This document shows positions 56,458 through 64,000 of a stretch of 64,000 bases of DNA, piece after piece (position 1 is the stretch's first letter; the number at the start of each line of letters is the position of its first letter). The notes beneath the pieces were generated by a model. The model was not told the DNA's origin. It was given only the letters and a program-made list of their open reading frames with translations, and made no database searches. The DNA comes from Streptococcus hyointestinalis (GTDB taxonomy: Bacteria > Bacillota > Bacilli > Lactobacillales > Streptococcaceae). A program made the translations under genes and the position numbers. The stretch is taken from positions 682,001 through 746,000 of the forward strand of contig NZ_UHFN01000007.1 of the NCBI RefSeq assembly GCF_900459405.1. The letters run 5' to 3'.

Positions 56458-57073
56458 AAGCTATCTTTTTACGGTACAAAAAGCAGGAAAGAGGTACTTT
56501 TTTCTTGTTTAGTGTCAGCTCGATAGTGCGCTCTTGGTAGCGTTCAAAGCCACGCTTTTCATAAAATTGATAGGTACAGAGGGAGTCGGTGTAGAGATAG
56601 ATTTCCTTGCCAGAGAGGTCTTTTTCAAGGGCGTTTAGCAGTGCTGTGCCGACGCCTTTGACCTTGAGAGTCGGATTGGCAGCTAAAAAGATAATCTCAC
56701 CGTCTGGCTGATAATGCTCTTTGTAGACATCTAGCATGTCCTTGTTGACTGTGTCGTAGGTGCCTGCACTGGATTTGAAAAAGGTTTTCTGCAACCAGTC
56801 AATGGTTCTGCTGAAGGCTTTTTCATACCAGCACTGCCGAAGTGGTGGCTGACCTTTGACTTCCGCTAAAATCACCCCCAGCAATTCATCGCCTTGATAG
56901 GCAGCCTTTAGGTGTGTAGCTCTGCTATTTTCCAAATACCAAAAATAGCGTCCGTACAGACGTAGAAGCAGTGGGTTTTTGATATACTGGTCAAAGTGCA
57001 TGCCAGAAATGGCAAAAGAGATGGCTTTGTTGCGGTCTTTTGGATCTAGTTCTCGAATAGAAATCGTGCTCAT
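56456..57073 (-). CDS. GNAT-family acetyltransferase
   Basis: This 205-residue protein has the GNAT acetyl-CoA loop IFLAANPTLKVKGVGTALLN near residue 130, followed by LYTDSLCTYQFYEKRGFERY. The family acetylates many small molecules and proteins, so the substrate stays open. AGGAGG precedes the ATG. Confidence 0.87.
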   Translation of the reverse strand: MSTISIRELDPKDRNKAISFAISGMHFDQYIKNPLLLRLYGRYFWYLENSRATHLKAAYQGDELLGVILAEVKGQPPLRQCWYEKAFSRTIDWLQKTFFKSSAGTYDTVNKDMLDVYKEHYQPDGEIIFLAANPTLKVKGVGTALLNALEKDLSGKEIYLYTDSLCTYQFYEKRGFERYQERTIELTLNKKKVPLSCFLYRKKIA

Positions 57074-57217
57074 AGCGCCCTCCTATTTTCCTTTTTTTCT
57101 ATTATACTGAAATTTTTGAAAAAGGACAGTGTAAAGACTTGTGATAAGAAAGAAAAGCATTTTTTCTTTTCATTTTTTCTCATAGTGTTATAATGAAACT
57201 AATAGGAGGCAGATATT

Positions 57218-57685
57218 ATGTTAGTAAATTACAAGTCCTTTTGGACACACTATTTAGACTTTAAGGGCAGGACATGCCGTAGTCATTTTTGGCTCATTGT
57301 TTTGATTAACAGCTTGATTAGCCTGTCCTTTTTCTTTCTCATTGCGACCTTAGCTTTTGGGCTTCCTCAATTGCTTTATCTATTAGCCAACTCTGGCAAT
57401 CTCATACTGACTGAGCAGAGCTTTCAGTCCACATGGGCACGGTTGTTGCCACTTATCTTATTAGGTGTCGCTTTTCTTAGTATTTGGTTTTTGTTTATCC
57501 TTGTGCCGTCTGTTGCTCTGCAAGTGAGACGTTTGCGGGACGCAGGATTTCATAGTGCCTTTATTCTCTTACTCTTAGGTGATTTTGCGACCTTCATCCT
57601 TCCTCTAGGCTGGATTATCATGCTTGGCTGTCGCATTGCTCTTTTAGTTTTTTATTGCTTACCAAGCAAAAAAGAATCCCACTAA
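57218..57685 (+). CDS. DUF805 membrane protein
   Basis: This 155-residue protein begins with the DUF805 pattern FWTHYLDFKGRTCRSHFWLI followed by three to four membrane helices. VALQVRRLRDAGFHSAFILL is the conserved RRLRDxG motif. An AGGAGG-type site precedes the ATG. The function is unknown. Confidence 0.87.
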   Translation: MLVNYKSFWTHYLDFKGRTCRSHFWLIVLINSLISLSFFFLIATLAFGLPQLLYLLANSGNLILTEQSFQSTWARLLPLILLGVAFLSIWFLFILVPSVALQVRRLRDAGFHSAFILLLLGDFATFILPLGWIIMLGCRIALLVFYCLPSKKESH

Positions 57686-57703
57686 CCATACGTGGGATTT
57701 TTT
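57675..57703 (+). terminator. terminator overlapping the DUF805 stop and the holA promoter
   Basis: AATCCCAC (57675-57682) and GTGGGATT (57692-57699) form the stem, followed by T tract and then directly by TTGGTATAAT of holA. One gene ends and the next promoter begins within about 35 bp. Confidence 0.75.
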
Positions 57704-57717
57704 GGTATAATGAAACC

Positions 57718-58755
57718 ATGATTGCAATTGAAGAAATAGAGAAGCTGTCTACGGCAAATCTCGCTCCTATCACCGTTCTAGCTGGTGATGATTTAGGGCA
57801 GTACACCGAGATAAAGCAAAAACTGTTTGAGCAGATTGGTTTTGATAAGAGTGATTTGACTTATTCGTATTTTGATTTGTCCGAGGATAGCTACCAAGAG
57901 GCGGAGATGGATCTTGAGAGTCTGCCTTTTTTGTCCGACTACAAGGTTGTTATTTTTGATAATCTCCTTGACATTACAACAAATAAAAAAAGCTATCTTG
58001 AGGATAGCTCTCTAAAGCGCTTTGAAGCTTATCTTGAAAATCCTGTAGACACCACACGTCTCATCATCTGTGCACCAGGAAAGCTTGATGGCAAGCGCCG
58101 TTTGGTCAAATTGCTCAAACGTGACGGCAAGGTCATTGAAGCTAGCACGCCAAAAGAAGCAGAGCTTAAAACCTATTTTCAAAAATACGCTCACAAACTG
58201 GGTCTTCGCTTTGATAAAGGAGCGTTTGAGGACTTGCTCATCAAGTCAAACTATGACTACAGCGCTATTCAAAAAAATCTGGCTTTTTTGACCTCCTATA
58301 AAAAGGCAGGTCTTATCAACTCTAGCGACATCGCAGAAGCGATTCCTAAGACGCTTCAAGACAATATCTTTGATTTGACCCATCTGGTTATCCTAGGGCG
58401 TGTGGATGATAGTTTTGAGCTGGTGCGTGATTTGCGCCTGCAAGGTGAGGATGACATCAAGCTCATTGCTGTTATGCTAGGGCAATTTAGGACCTTCTTA
58501 CAGGTCAAAATCCTGTCTGAACAAGGTAAAAATGAAAGCCAAATAACAAGTGAGCTGTCCTATTATCTCGGACGCAAGGTCAATCCTTACCAAGTACGCT
58601 ATGCTTTGCGTGATGTTAGAACCTTATCAACTGCTTTTTTAGCATTTGCTCTCAAGTGTTTGATTGAAACGGATGCAGCGATTAAGAGCGGTCTTGCTGA
58701 TAAGGATTATTTATTTGACAAGGCACTCTTGCAGCTCATCACCTATAAAGCATAA
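57718..58755 (+). CDS. holA: DNA polymerase III delta subunit
   Basis: This 345-residue clamp-loader subunit matches the usual streptococcal length. The N-terminal part (LSTANLAPITVLAGDDLGQY) and C-terminal helical collar (DDIKLIAVMLGQFRTFLQVK) are typical. ATG 57718 is six bases after TATAAT, so the mRNA is predicted to be leaderless; the longer frame from 57655 lies in the previous gene. sodA follows, as in other streptococci. Confidence 0.93.
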   Translation: MIAIEEIEKLSTANLAPITVLAGDDLGQYTEIKQKLFEQIGFDKSDLTYSYFDLSEDSYQEAEMDLESLPFLSDYKVVIFDNLLDITTNKKSYLEDSSLKRFEAYLENPVDTTRLIICAPGKLDGKRRLVKLLKRDGKVIEASTPKEAELKTYFQKYAHKLGLRFDKGAFEDLLIKSNYDYSAIQKNLAFLTSYKKAGLINSSDIAEAIPKTLQDNIFDLTHLVILGRVDDSFELVRDLRLQGEDDIKLIAVMLGQFRTFLQVKILSEQGKNESQITSELSYYLGRKVNPYQVRYALRDVRTLSTAFLAFALKCLIETDAAIKSGLADKDYLFDKALLQLITYKA

Positions 58756-58832
58756 GTTTCAGTCAAATTATTTGTAAGCTCTACCTCTTTTCGATACAAT
58801 GAAGGTACTTTATAGAAAAGAGGAGCTTACTT

Positions 58833-59441
58833 ATGGCAATTATCCTACCAGAACTACCTTATGCTTACGATGCTTTAGAACCTTATATCGATGCTGAGAC
58901 AATGACTCTCCACCATGACAAACACCATGCGACTTATGTGGCAAATGTCAATGCGGCCCTTGAAAAACACACTGAAATCGGTGAAGACTTGGTGGCACTT
59001 TTGTCTGACGTGGAAAAAATCCCTGCTGACATCCGTCAAGCCGTTATCAACAACGGCGGAGGACATCTCAACCACGCTCTTTTCTGGGAATTGATGACAC
59101 CAGAAAAGACAGAGGTTTCAGCAGAATTGTTAGCAGATATTGAAGCTACTTTTGGCTCATTTGACGCTTTCAAAGACGCTTTCTCAGCAGCAGCTGCGAC
59201 TCGCTTTGGCTCAGGTTGGGCTTGGCTTGTCGTGAATGCTGAAGGAAAACTCGAAATTCTCTCAACAGCTAACCAAGACAACCCTATCATGGATGGCAAA
59301 CAACCTATCCTTGGACTAGACGTTTGGGAACACGCCTACTATCTTAACTACCGCAATGTTCGCCCAGACTATATCAAGGCGTTCTTCAACGTCATCAACT
59401 GGAACAAGGTTGCTGAATTGTACAAAGCAGCAAAAGCCTAA
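58833..59441 (+). CDS. sodA: superoxide dismutase, Mn/Fe type
   Basis: This 202-residue enzyme carries all metal ligands: His in [13 protein letters not shown], His in [11 protein letters not shown], and Asp and His in [14 protein letters not shown]. Streptococcal members usually use Mn. GAGGAGCTTACTT precedes the ATG, and TACAAT lies about 38 bases upstream. Confidence 0.96.
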   Translation: MAIILPELPYAYDALEPYIDAETMTLHHDKHHATYVANVNAALEKHTEIGEDLVALLSDVEKIPADIRQAVINNGGGHLNHALFWELMTPEKTEVSAELLADIEATFGSFDAFKDAFSAAAATRFGSGWAWLVVNAEGKLEILSTANQDNPIMDGKQPILGLDVWEHAYYLNYRNVRPDYIKAFFNVINWNKVAELYKAAKA

Positions 59442-59446
59442 AAAAC

Positions 59447-59469
59447 GAGCCGAAAGGCTTATTTTTTTA
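59447..59469 (+). terminator. sodA terminator
   Basis: GAGCC and GGCTT with a GAAA tetraloop are followed by ATTTTTTT. Confidence 0.8.
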
Positions 59470-59528
59470 GCTAAATGTTACTGAAAAACACAAAATGACA
59501 TGTTTTTGTAAAATATTTGTCAAAATAC

Positions 59529-59556
59529 TTGCAATTTTAAAAAAATACTTTACAAT
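59529..59556 (+). promoter_or_regulatory. promoter of the serine hydrolase gene
   Basis: TTGCAA and TACAAT are 16 bp apart. The predicted +1 leaves about 3 bases before ATG 59566. Confidence 0.65.
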
Positions 59557-59565
59557 AGAAGTGTT

Positions 59566-60645
59566 ATGAAAAATGATGGAAAGAAAAAACGGCGTCAAGT
59601 TGATTTTATATTTGCGTGTACGATTTTAGGGCTACTGGTTTTGATTATTATATGCTTGTTTGTGACTATGTTTCAGCATGCTTCGCAGTCCAAAACTGCA
59701 AGTTCATCGACAAGTAAGAGCACTCAAGTCTCAACAAAGTCATCAAGCACCAAGACAAAGACCAGCACTAAAACCAAGTCAAAAGCAGATAAAGAAACCG
59801 ACTTACAGGCAGATTTAGCAGAAATGGATAGTTTAGGGCTGTATTATGACTATGCCAACCTCAGCTTAGAGGAGACGGTGAAAGCTTACATGGCAGAGTT
59901 TGGCTTGGCAGAGGACAGTGTCGCCTTTTCTTACAAGGACTTAACAACTGGAAAAACAGCCTCAATGAATGACACCCAGCCCATGACGGCAGGTTCTACC
60001 TACAAACTCCCCTTAAATATGCTAGTGGTTGACGAGGTGGCTAAGGGAAAATTATCCTTGACTGAGGCATTTGACATCACAAACACCACCTACGAGTACA
60101 TCGGAGAGCACAATAGCTATGTGTCTGCCTTTGATGGAGCGATGACTATTCCTCAGATGCAGAAGTTCTCCCTCGTCTACTCTGAAAATACACCTGCTTA
60201 CGCCCTATCGGAGCGCTTAGGAGGCATGGAGAAAGCTTACGCCAAGTTTGGACGCTACGGCAAATCTAAAGGCAAGATTAAAACCATCCAGCAAGAAGGC
60301 AATAAAACCACAACCGACTACTATATCCAAGTGCTGGACTATCTCTATACGCACCGCAAGAAATACAAGGACTTGCTCTATTATCTCAAGGTTGCTTTTC
60401 CTGGAGAATATTATCATGGTTTGATTGGGGATAACTTGACAGTCGCACAAAAGCCAGGTTATGTCCGTGAAGCGCTCAATGTTGGTGCTGTTGTTTACGA
60501 GGAGAAGCCGTATATCATCGCCCTCTACACAAAAGGCTTGGGCGGTGCGACAGAAGAAAGTACAGAAATCAACGGTGTCGGCTACTATCAACTCACCCAG
60601 CTTTGCTATGTGATTAACGAATGGCATCGTGTCAATATGAACTAA
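59566..60645 (+). CDS. membrane-anchored serine hydrolase of the class A beta-lactamase fold
   Basis: This 359-residue protein has one N-terminal anchor (FIFACTILGLLVLIIICLFV) and a 50-residue Ser/Thr/Lys spacer. The domain after it has active-site STYK (SxxK), YSEN in place of SDN, and KPG in place of KTG. The set points to a beta-lactamase or penicillin-recognising fold acting outside the membrane, but the KPG change makes true beta-lactamase activity doubtful. It is a single-gene unit between terminators. Confidence 0.82.
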   Translation: MKNDGKKKRRQVDFIFACTILGLLVLIIICLFVTMFQHASQSKTASSSTSKSTQVSTKSSSTKTKTSTKTKSKADKETDLQADLAEMDSLGLYYDYANLSLEETVKAYMAEFGLAEDSVAFSYKDLTTGKTASMNDTQPMTAGSTYKLPLNMLVVDEVAKGKLSLTEAFDITNTTYEYIGEHNSYVSAFDGAMTIPQMQKFSLVYSENTPAYALSERLGGMEKAYAKFGRYGKSKGKIKTIQQEGNKTTTDYYIQVLDYLYTHRKKYKDLLYYLKVAFPGEYYHGLIGDNLTVAQKPGYVREALNVGAVVYEEKPYIIALYTKGLGGATEESTEINGVGYYQLTQLCYVINEWHRVNMN

Positions 60646-60674
60646 AAACTCATTACAAGCGTAATGAGTTTTTA
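60644..60674. terminator. bidirectional terminator
   Basis: AAAAACTCATTAC and GTAATGAGTTTTT pair perfectly over 13 bp with a 4-base loop between convergent genes. Confidence 0.92.
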
Positions 60675-60679
60675 GTGTC

Positions 60680-61915
60680 TTAATGGTTGTTGGTAGACGG
60701 TGTGAGGAGTTGTTGGTAGGCTTTGATACGTTTTTTGAAAGCCTTAGCCACAGCTTTTGAGAGCTGTTTAGAGGACTTGCCTTTTCGACTGAAAATGCGA
60801 TTGTGCTTGTCCTTTTGCTCTTCTAAGCTCGGCTCAACAAAAGTCTCACCGTTTGCCGTCATCGCCTTGGTGACAAAGTGCGGTTCGTGATAGGTAATCG
60901 GGGTCACATCCAACTGGACGTGGCGGTCGTTATTTTGATTGGCATAGTTAAAGGTGGCACTGTTGATGATAGCGTTTTGTGTCGTTTTTTGCACATCGGT
61001 TGCCACCAAAAAGTCGCCACTTTCAGATAGGATAAACTCACTGTGAAAATGAATGAGCACCTTGAAATTGCTCTCTTTGCGATTGTCAGCGTAGACAGGC
61101 TTTAGCACACCGTTTTTGGTTAATTTGCTTGCGACCTTGTTGTGGTATCTGGCAGATTCGTTGAGCGTGTAGTCAGAGTTGTCCAGCTCAGCGAGGTATT
61201 TGGCAAGGGCATCGGCGTCTGTATCGTTTGTAGTCTTATAGTGACGTCTAATCCACTGGGCTTGCTGGCTAGAGATAATGTAGCGAAACTGGTGCAGCTG
61301 GATGGCTAGCTTATCGTTTTTGGAAAAATTATCATTAGGATAAGCTGTCTGTGTCAGTGTGGCTAAGTCACTCCACAGGCTGTCAGCAGGCGAGACACTG
61401 TCGTCGAAGCGAGCAAGCATTGCCTTGGTTTGTGTGTTTTGCCCGCTGATGGTTTGTGGCATTTTATCCTGCTGTAAAAAGATAGCTAGCAAGTGCTTAG
61501 CCTGCTCCAGTTTGTACAGTGGCTGCTGACTTTCAACTCTAGCGAGTTCTGTTTTCCATAGTCTCCTAAATGTCTGCGTGCCGATAATCTGTGTTTGAGC
61601 GAGCGCTTGATTAACTGCTTTTTGTGACAATTTGTCCTGCGGGAGATAGCGTAGATAAGCACCTTCGATGGTCTCATCTGACCAGCCGTCCTCTTGCAGT
61701 CGCTTGATAGTTGTCATCATGTGCTTACGCATGGACATCTTCTCTAGGATAGGGAGTTTTTGATAGGCTTTATTGTGCTTTTGAAAATAGCTGAGTGCAT
61801 TTTGCGTGCTTTGGTAGCTTTTTTCAAACTGTGAGACACCCTTTTCATGCTGAAAAATGCCAAAACCAACAGCACACAAAAGGATAACACCCAGCAAACG
61901 CTTGAGATAAATCAT
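60680..61915 (-). CDS. membrane-anchored protein, intact paralog of the broken gene at 36643-41213
   Basis: This 411-residue protein has an N-terminal anchor (LKRLLGVILLCAVGFGIFQH) and helical, Gln-rich middle. The conserved core has LHQFRYIISSQQAQWIRRHY, RYHNKVASKLTKNG, LIHFHSEFILSESGDFLVAT and NSATFNYANQNNDRHVQLDV. The core matches the other copy closely in order and spacing; the tail is basic (SSKQLSKAVAKAFKKRIKAY). It may be the DUF3114 family of streptococci; I could not check. The conserved His and Asp residues hint at an enzyme, but no known active site is seen. GGGAGAAGG precedes ATG 61915. Confidence 0.8.
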   Translation of the reverse strand: MIYLKRLLGVILLCAVGFGIFQHEKGVSQFEKSYQSTQNALSYFQKHNKAYQKLPILEKMSMRKHMMTTIKRLQEDGWSDETIEGAYLRYLPQDKLSQKAVNQALAQTQIIGTQTFRRLWKTELARVESQQPLYKLEQAKHLLAIFLQQDKMPQTISGQNTQTKAMLARFDDSVSPADSLWSDLATLTQTAYPNDNFSKNDKLAIQLHQFRYIISSQQAQWIRRHYKTTNDTDADALAKYLAELDNSDYTLNESARYHNKVASKLTKNGVLKPVYADNRKESNFKVLIHFHSEFILSESGDFLVATDVQKTTQNAIINSATFNYANQNNDRHVQLDVTPITYHEPHFVTKAMTANGETFVEPSLEEQKDKHNRIFSRKGKSSKQLSKAVAKAFKKRIKAYQQLLTPSTNNH

Positions 61916-61998
61916 CGCCTTCTCCCTTCTTTCTAATCTAGACTTTATTGTAACACAAGTTGACGGTCAAAAAAAGCTGATAGAGTTTTCAAAAGAGA

Positions 61999-62090
61999 GT
62001 GGGACAAAAATCGGTCATTTCGCAGAAATGCGATTTTGTTGTCCCACCTCCGCAAAGTTGAGTAGGGTTCTAGAAGTTGATTTATCAACT
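61999..62090. repeat. two-hairpin intergenic element
   Basis: GTGGGACA...TGTCCCAC (61999-62047) encloses AAATCG/CGATTT and CATTTC/GAAATG arms, making one long layered hairpin. A second palindrome, AGTTGATTTATCAACT, is at 62075-62090. This form is a known type of repeated intergenic sequence in streptococci; I saw only one full copy here. Confidence 0.6.
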
Positions 62091-62161
62091 CACCCACTGC
62101 GTCTAGGGCAGGAGTCTGTAAAAATGAGAAGATGATAACTTTGTTTTTATCCTTTCAAAGA

Positions 62162-63190
62162 TTATTTGACAAACATAGCGTCCCCAAAGCTAAAGAAGCG
62201 GTAGTTTTCGTCGACAGCGTGTTTATAGGCTTCAAGGACAAACTCACGCCCAGCAAAGGCAGAGACGAGCATGACAAGAGTTGACTTTGGCAAATGGAAG
62301 TTGGTCGAAAAAGCGTCCACAACCTTGAACTGATAGCCTGGTTTGATAAAGATATTGGTCCAGCCTGAGTCGGCTTTGATGTCGCCATCAAACTTTGTAC
62401 CAATCGTCTCAAGGGTACGAATAGAAGTCGTGCCGACAGCAACGATACGTCCGCCATTTGAACGTACTTGGTTGAGCGTATCTGCAGCCTCTTCTGCGAG
62501 CTGATAAAATTCGGAGTGCATTTCGTGTTCATCGACATTGTCAACAGACACAGGACGGAAAGTACCAAGTCCAACATGTAGTGTCAGATAGACTAGCTTA
62601 ACGCCTTTTGCAGCGATTTTATCCAGCAAATCTTGGGTGAAGTGCAGTCCTGCGGTCGGTGCTGCAGCGGAGCCATTTTCTTTGGCGTAGACGGTTTGGT
62701 AGCGCTCACGGTCTTCCAACTTTTCGTGGATATAAGGTGGTAGAGGCATTTCCCCTAGGCTTTCTAGCACTTCAAGGAAGATACCCTCGTATGAAAAAGT
62801 CACGATACGTCCGCCATGCTCAAGCTCCTCTTTGACCACAGCTGTGAGTCTACCGTCCCCAAAGGAAATCTGTGCGCCCACACGCAAGCGTTTAGCCGGC
62901 TTAGCAAGAACTTCCCAGTCGTCATTTTCAATATTTTTGAGAAGAAGAAGCTCGACATGCCCATGTGTGTCGGGCTTTTCACCGTAGAGGCGAGCAGGCA
63001 AGACCCGTGTATTGTTCATCACGAGGGCATCTCCTGGGTTTAACTCGTCAATGATATGGTCAAAGTGTGTGTCGACCATAGTGTGCTTTTTGTGGTCAAT
63101 GACGAGAAGTTTTGAACTGTCACGCTGTTTGAGCGGCGTTTGAGCAATCAGCTCTTCTGGCAAATCAAAATCAAAATCGTTTGTATTCAC
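62162..63190 (-). CDS. queA: S-adenosylmethionine:tRNA ribosyltransferase-isomerase
   Basis: This 342-residue enzyme transfers ribose from SAM to 7-aminomethyl-7-deazaguanine in tRNA, making epoxyqueuosine. Signature stretches are [49 protein letters not shown] and [16 protein letters not shown] precedes the ATG. It is divergent from nagB. Confidence 0.97.
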   Translation of the reverse strand: MNTNDFDFDLPEELIAQTPLKQRDSSKLLVIDHKKHTMVDTHFDHIIDELNPGDALVMNNTRVLPARLYGEKPDTHGHVELLLLKNIENDDWEVLAKPAKRLRVGAQISFGDGRLTAVVKEELEHGGRIVTFSYEGIFLEVLESLGEMPLPPYIHEKLEDRERYQTVYAKENGSAAAPTAGLHFTQDLLDKIAAKGVKLVYLTLHVGLGTFRPVSVDNVDEHEMHSEFYQLAEEAADTLNQVRSNGGRIVAVGTTSIRTLETIGTKFDGDIKADSGWTNIFIKPGYQFKVVDAFSTNFHLPKSTLVMLVSAFAGREFVLEAYKHAVDENYRFFSFGDAMFVK

Positions 63191-63269
63191 GCAAATTCTC
63201 CTTTATTTATTCCTGAATAGTGCTTTTTTATTATATCACAAAAAAAGCTAAATACAGCTGAGATTTTTC

Positions 63270-63321
63270 TTGACAAAAATTGGTCTATACCATATAATAA
63301 AGGTAAAGATTGGTATAGACC
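63270..63321 (+). promoter_or_regulatory. nagB promoter with two operator copies
   Basis: TTGACA (63270-63275) and TATAAT (63293-63298) are perfect and 17 bp apart. GGTCTATACC (63282-63291) sits between them and its reverse complement GGTATAGACC (63312-63321) just after the predicted +1. GntR-family NagR binds TGGTCTATACCA-type sites before amino-sugar genes in streptococci, so repression is likely. Confidence 0.88.
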
Positions 63322-63337
63322 TAAAGGAGGTAACGAG

Positions 63338-64000
63338 ATGAACATTATAAGAGTAGCAGACGCCAAAGAAGGTGGCAAAAAAGCATTTGAACTTTTGAAA
63401 GAAAGTATGGCAAAGGGAAGTAAAACCTTGGGGCTAGCGACAGGGAGCACGCCTCTGACTTTTTACAAGGAAATCACAGACAGTGATTTGGACTTTAGCC
63501 AAATGACCAGTCTCAATCTGGATGAGTACGTGGGTCTACCGGCTAGTCACCCACAGAGCTATGCGCACTTTATGGAGGAGCATCTCTTTAAGGCAAAGCC
63601 TTTTAAAGCGCACTATTTGCCAAATGGTTTGGCAGAGGATTTGATAGCTGAAGCTAAGCGCTATGATAGCTTGCTAGAAGCCCATCCGATTGATTTCCAG
63701 ATTTTAGGAATTGGGCGCAATGGGCACATTGGTTTTAACGAGCCAGGGACACCTTTTGATGAGACGACACATGTGGTTGACTTGACCGCAAGCACTATCG
63801 AGGCTAACAGCCGTTTCTTTGCCAATAAAGACGAAGTGCCTAAACAAGCTATTTCGATGGGCATTGCCTCTATCGTCTCTGCTAAGCAAATTGTGCTTAT
63901 GGCTTACGGAAAAGACAAGGCAGAAGCTATCAAAGCTTTGGTCGAAGGCAATAAAACAGTAGACCTTCCAGCAAGCAGTCTAAAAGACCATCCAAATCTC
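63338..64000 (+). CDS. nagB: glucosamine-6-phosphate deaminase (cut by window edge)
   Basis: 221 codons are present, probably lacking only about a dozen C-terminal residues. The frame has [14 protein letters not shown], the catalytic [10 protein letters not shown], and [19 protein letters not shown]. NagB turns glucosamine-6-phosphate into fructose-6-phosphate and ammonia. AAAGGAGG lies 7 bases before ATG 63338. Confidence 0.96.
   Translation, partial: MNIIRVADAKEGGKKAFELLKESMAKGSKTLGLATGSTPLTFYKEITDSDLDFSQMTSLNLDEYVGLPASHPQSYAHFMEEHLFKAKPFKAHYLPNGLAEDLIAEAKRYDSLLEAHPIDFQILGIGRNGHIGFNEPGTPFDETTHVVDLTASTIEANSRFFANKDEVPKQAISMGIASIVSAKQIVLMAYGKDKAEAIKALVEGNKTVDLPASSLKDHPNL

Overview
The window is a low-GC chromosomal segment of a Streptococcus, most like the S. 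bovis/equinus group or a near relative. This rests on a Cas9 very close to the S. pyogenes type, streptococcal gene blocks (hprK-lgt-DUF948-YtxH, comEA-comEC, rpsP-khpA, mleS-mleP-mleR) and strong AGGAGG ribosome sites. The exact species cannot be fixed by reading alone. No rRNA or tRNA gene was seen.

Layout. 1-3.4 kb: a cut-off aldo/keto reductase, a helix-turn-helix-less MerR-like protein, a LysR regulator and a YcgR/YcgQ-type permease pair. 3.6-9.4 kb: tex, sprT-like, PspC, hprK, lgt, DUF948 and YtxH genes. 9.5-15.7 kb: the U32 peptidase pair (tRNA hydroxylation type), a ThrE-type exporter, pyrD and gpmA. 15.7-27.7 kb: a complete type II-A CRISPR-Cas locus with tracrRNA, cas9, cas1, cas2, csn2 and an array of 81 repeats and 80 spacers. 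27.8-35.1 kb: murF, a DapA-family gene, prfC, a PH-domain gene and a DEAD-box helicase. 32.1-40.4 kb is an insertion-sequence cluster: two IS630 copies, one ISL3, one IS30 nested inside an IS630, and one IS481-like element. 36.6-41.2 kb holds a gene broken twice by these elements; a related intact gene lies at 60.7-61.9 kb. 41.2-45.6 kb: a small anchored protein, a DUF308 protein, gdhA, a second orphan CRISPR array, a deformylase-like gene and a methyltransferase. 46-50.5 kb: rpsP-khpA and the malolactic genes. 50.5-64 kb: GIY-YIG, methyltransferase, plsC-like, comEA-comEC, oxidoreductase, GNAT, DUF805, holA, sodA, a serine hydrolase, queA and the start of nagB.

Most notable signals. (1) On the minus strand between tracrRNA and cas9 there is a lone, diverged copy of the CRISPR repeat, preceded by a short guide-like stretch and a plausible promoter. 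A long tracrRNA from there would read guide, repeat, linker, anti-repeat and tracr tail, the layout of a natural single-guide RNA. (2) A second, cas-less array near 44 kb has three main-type repeats bounded by variant repeats. (3) Three pairs of spacers in the main array look like diverged versions of the same protospacer. (4) Target-site duplications allow the twice-broken gene to be rebuilt exactly. (5) At least six genes have a -10 box 6-9 bases before ATG, which predicts leaderless or nearly leaderless mRNAs.
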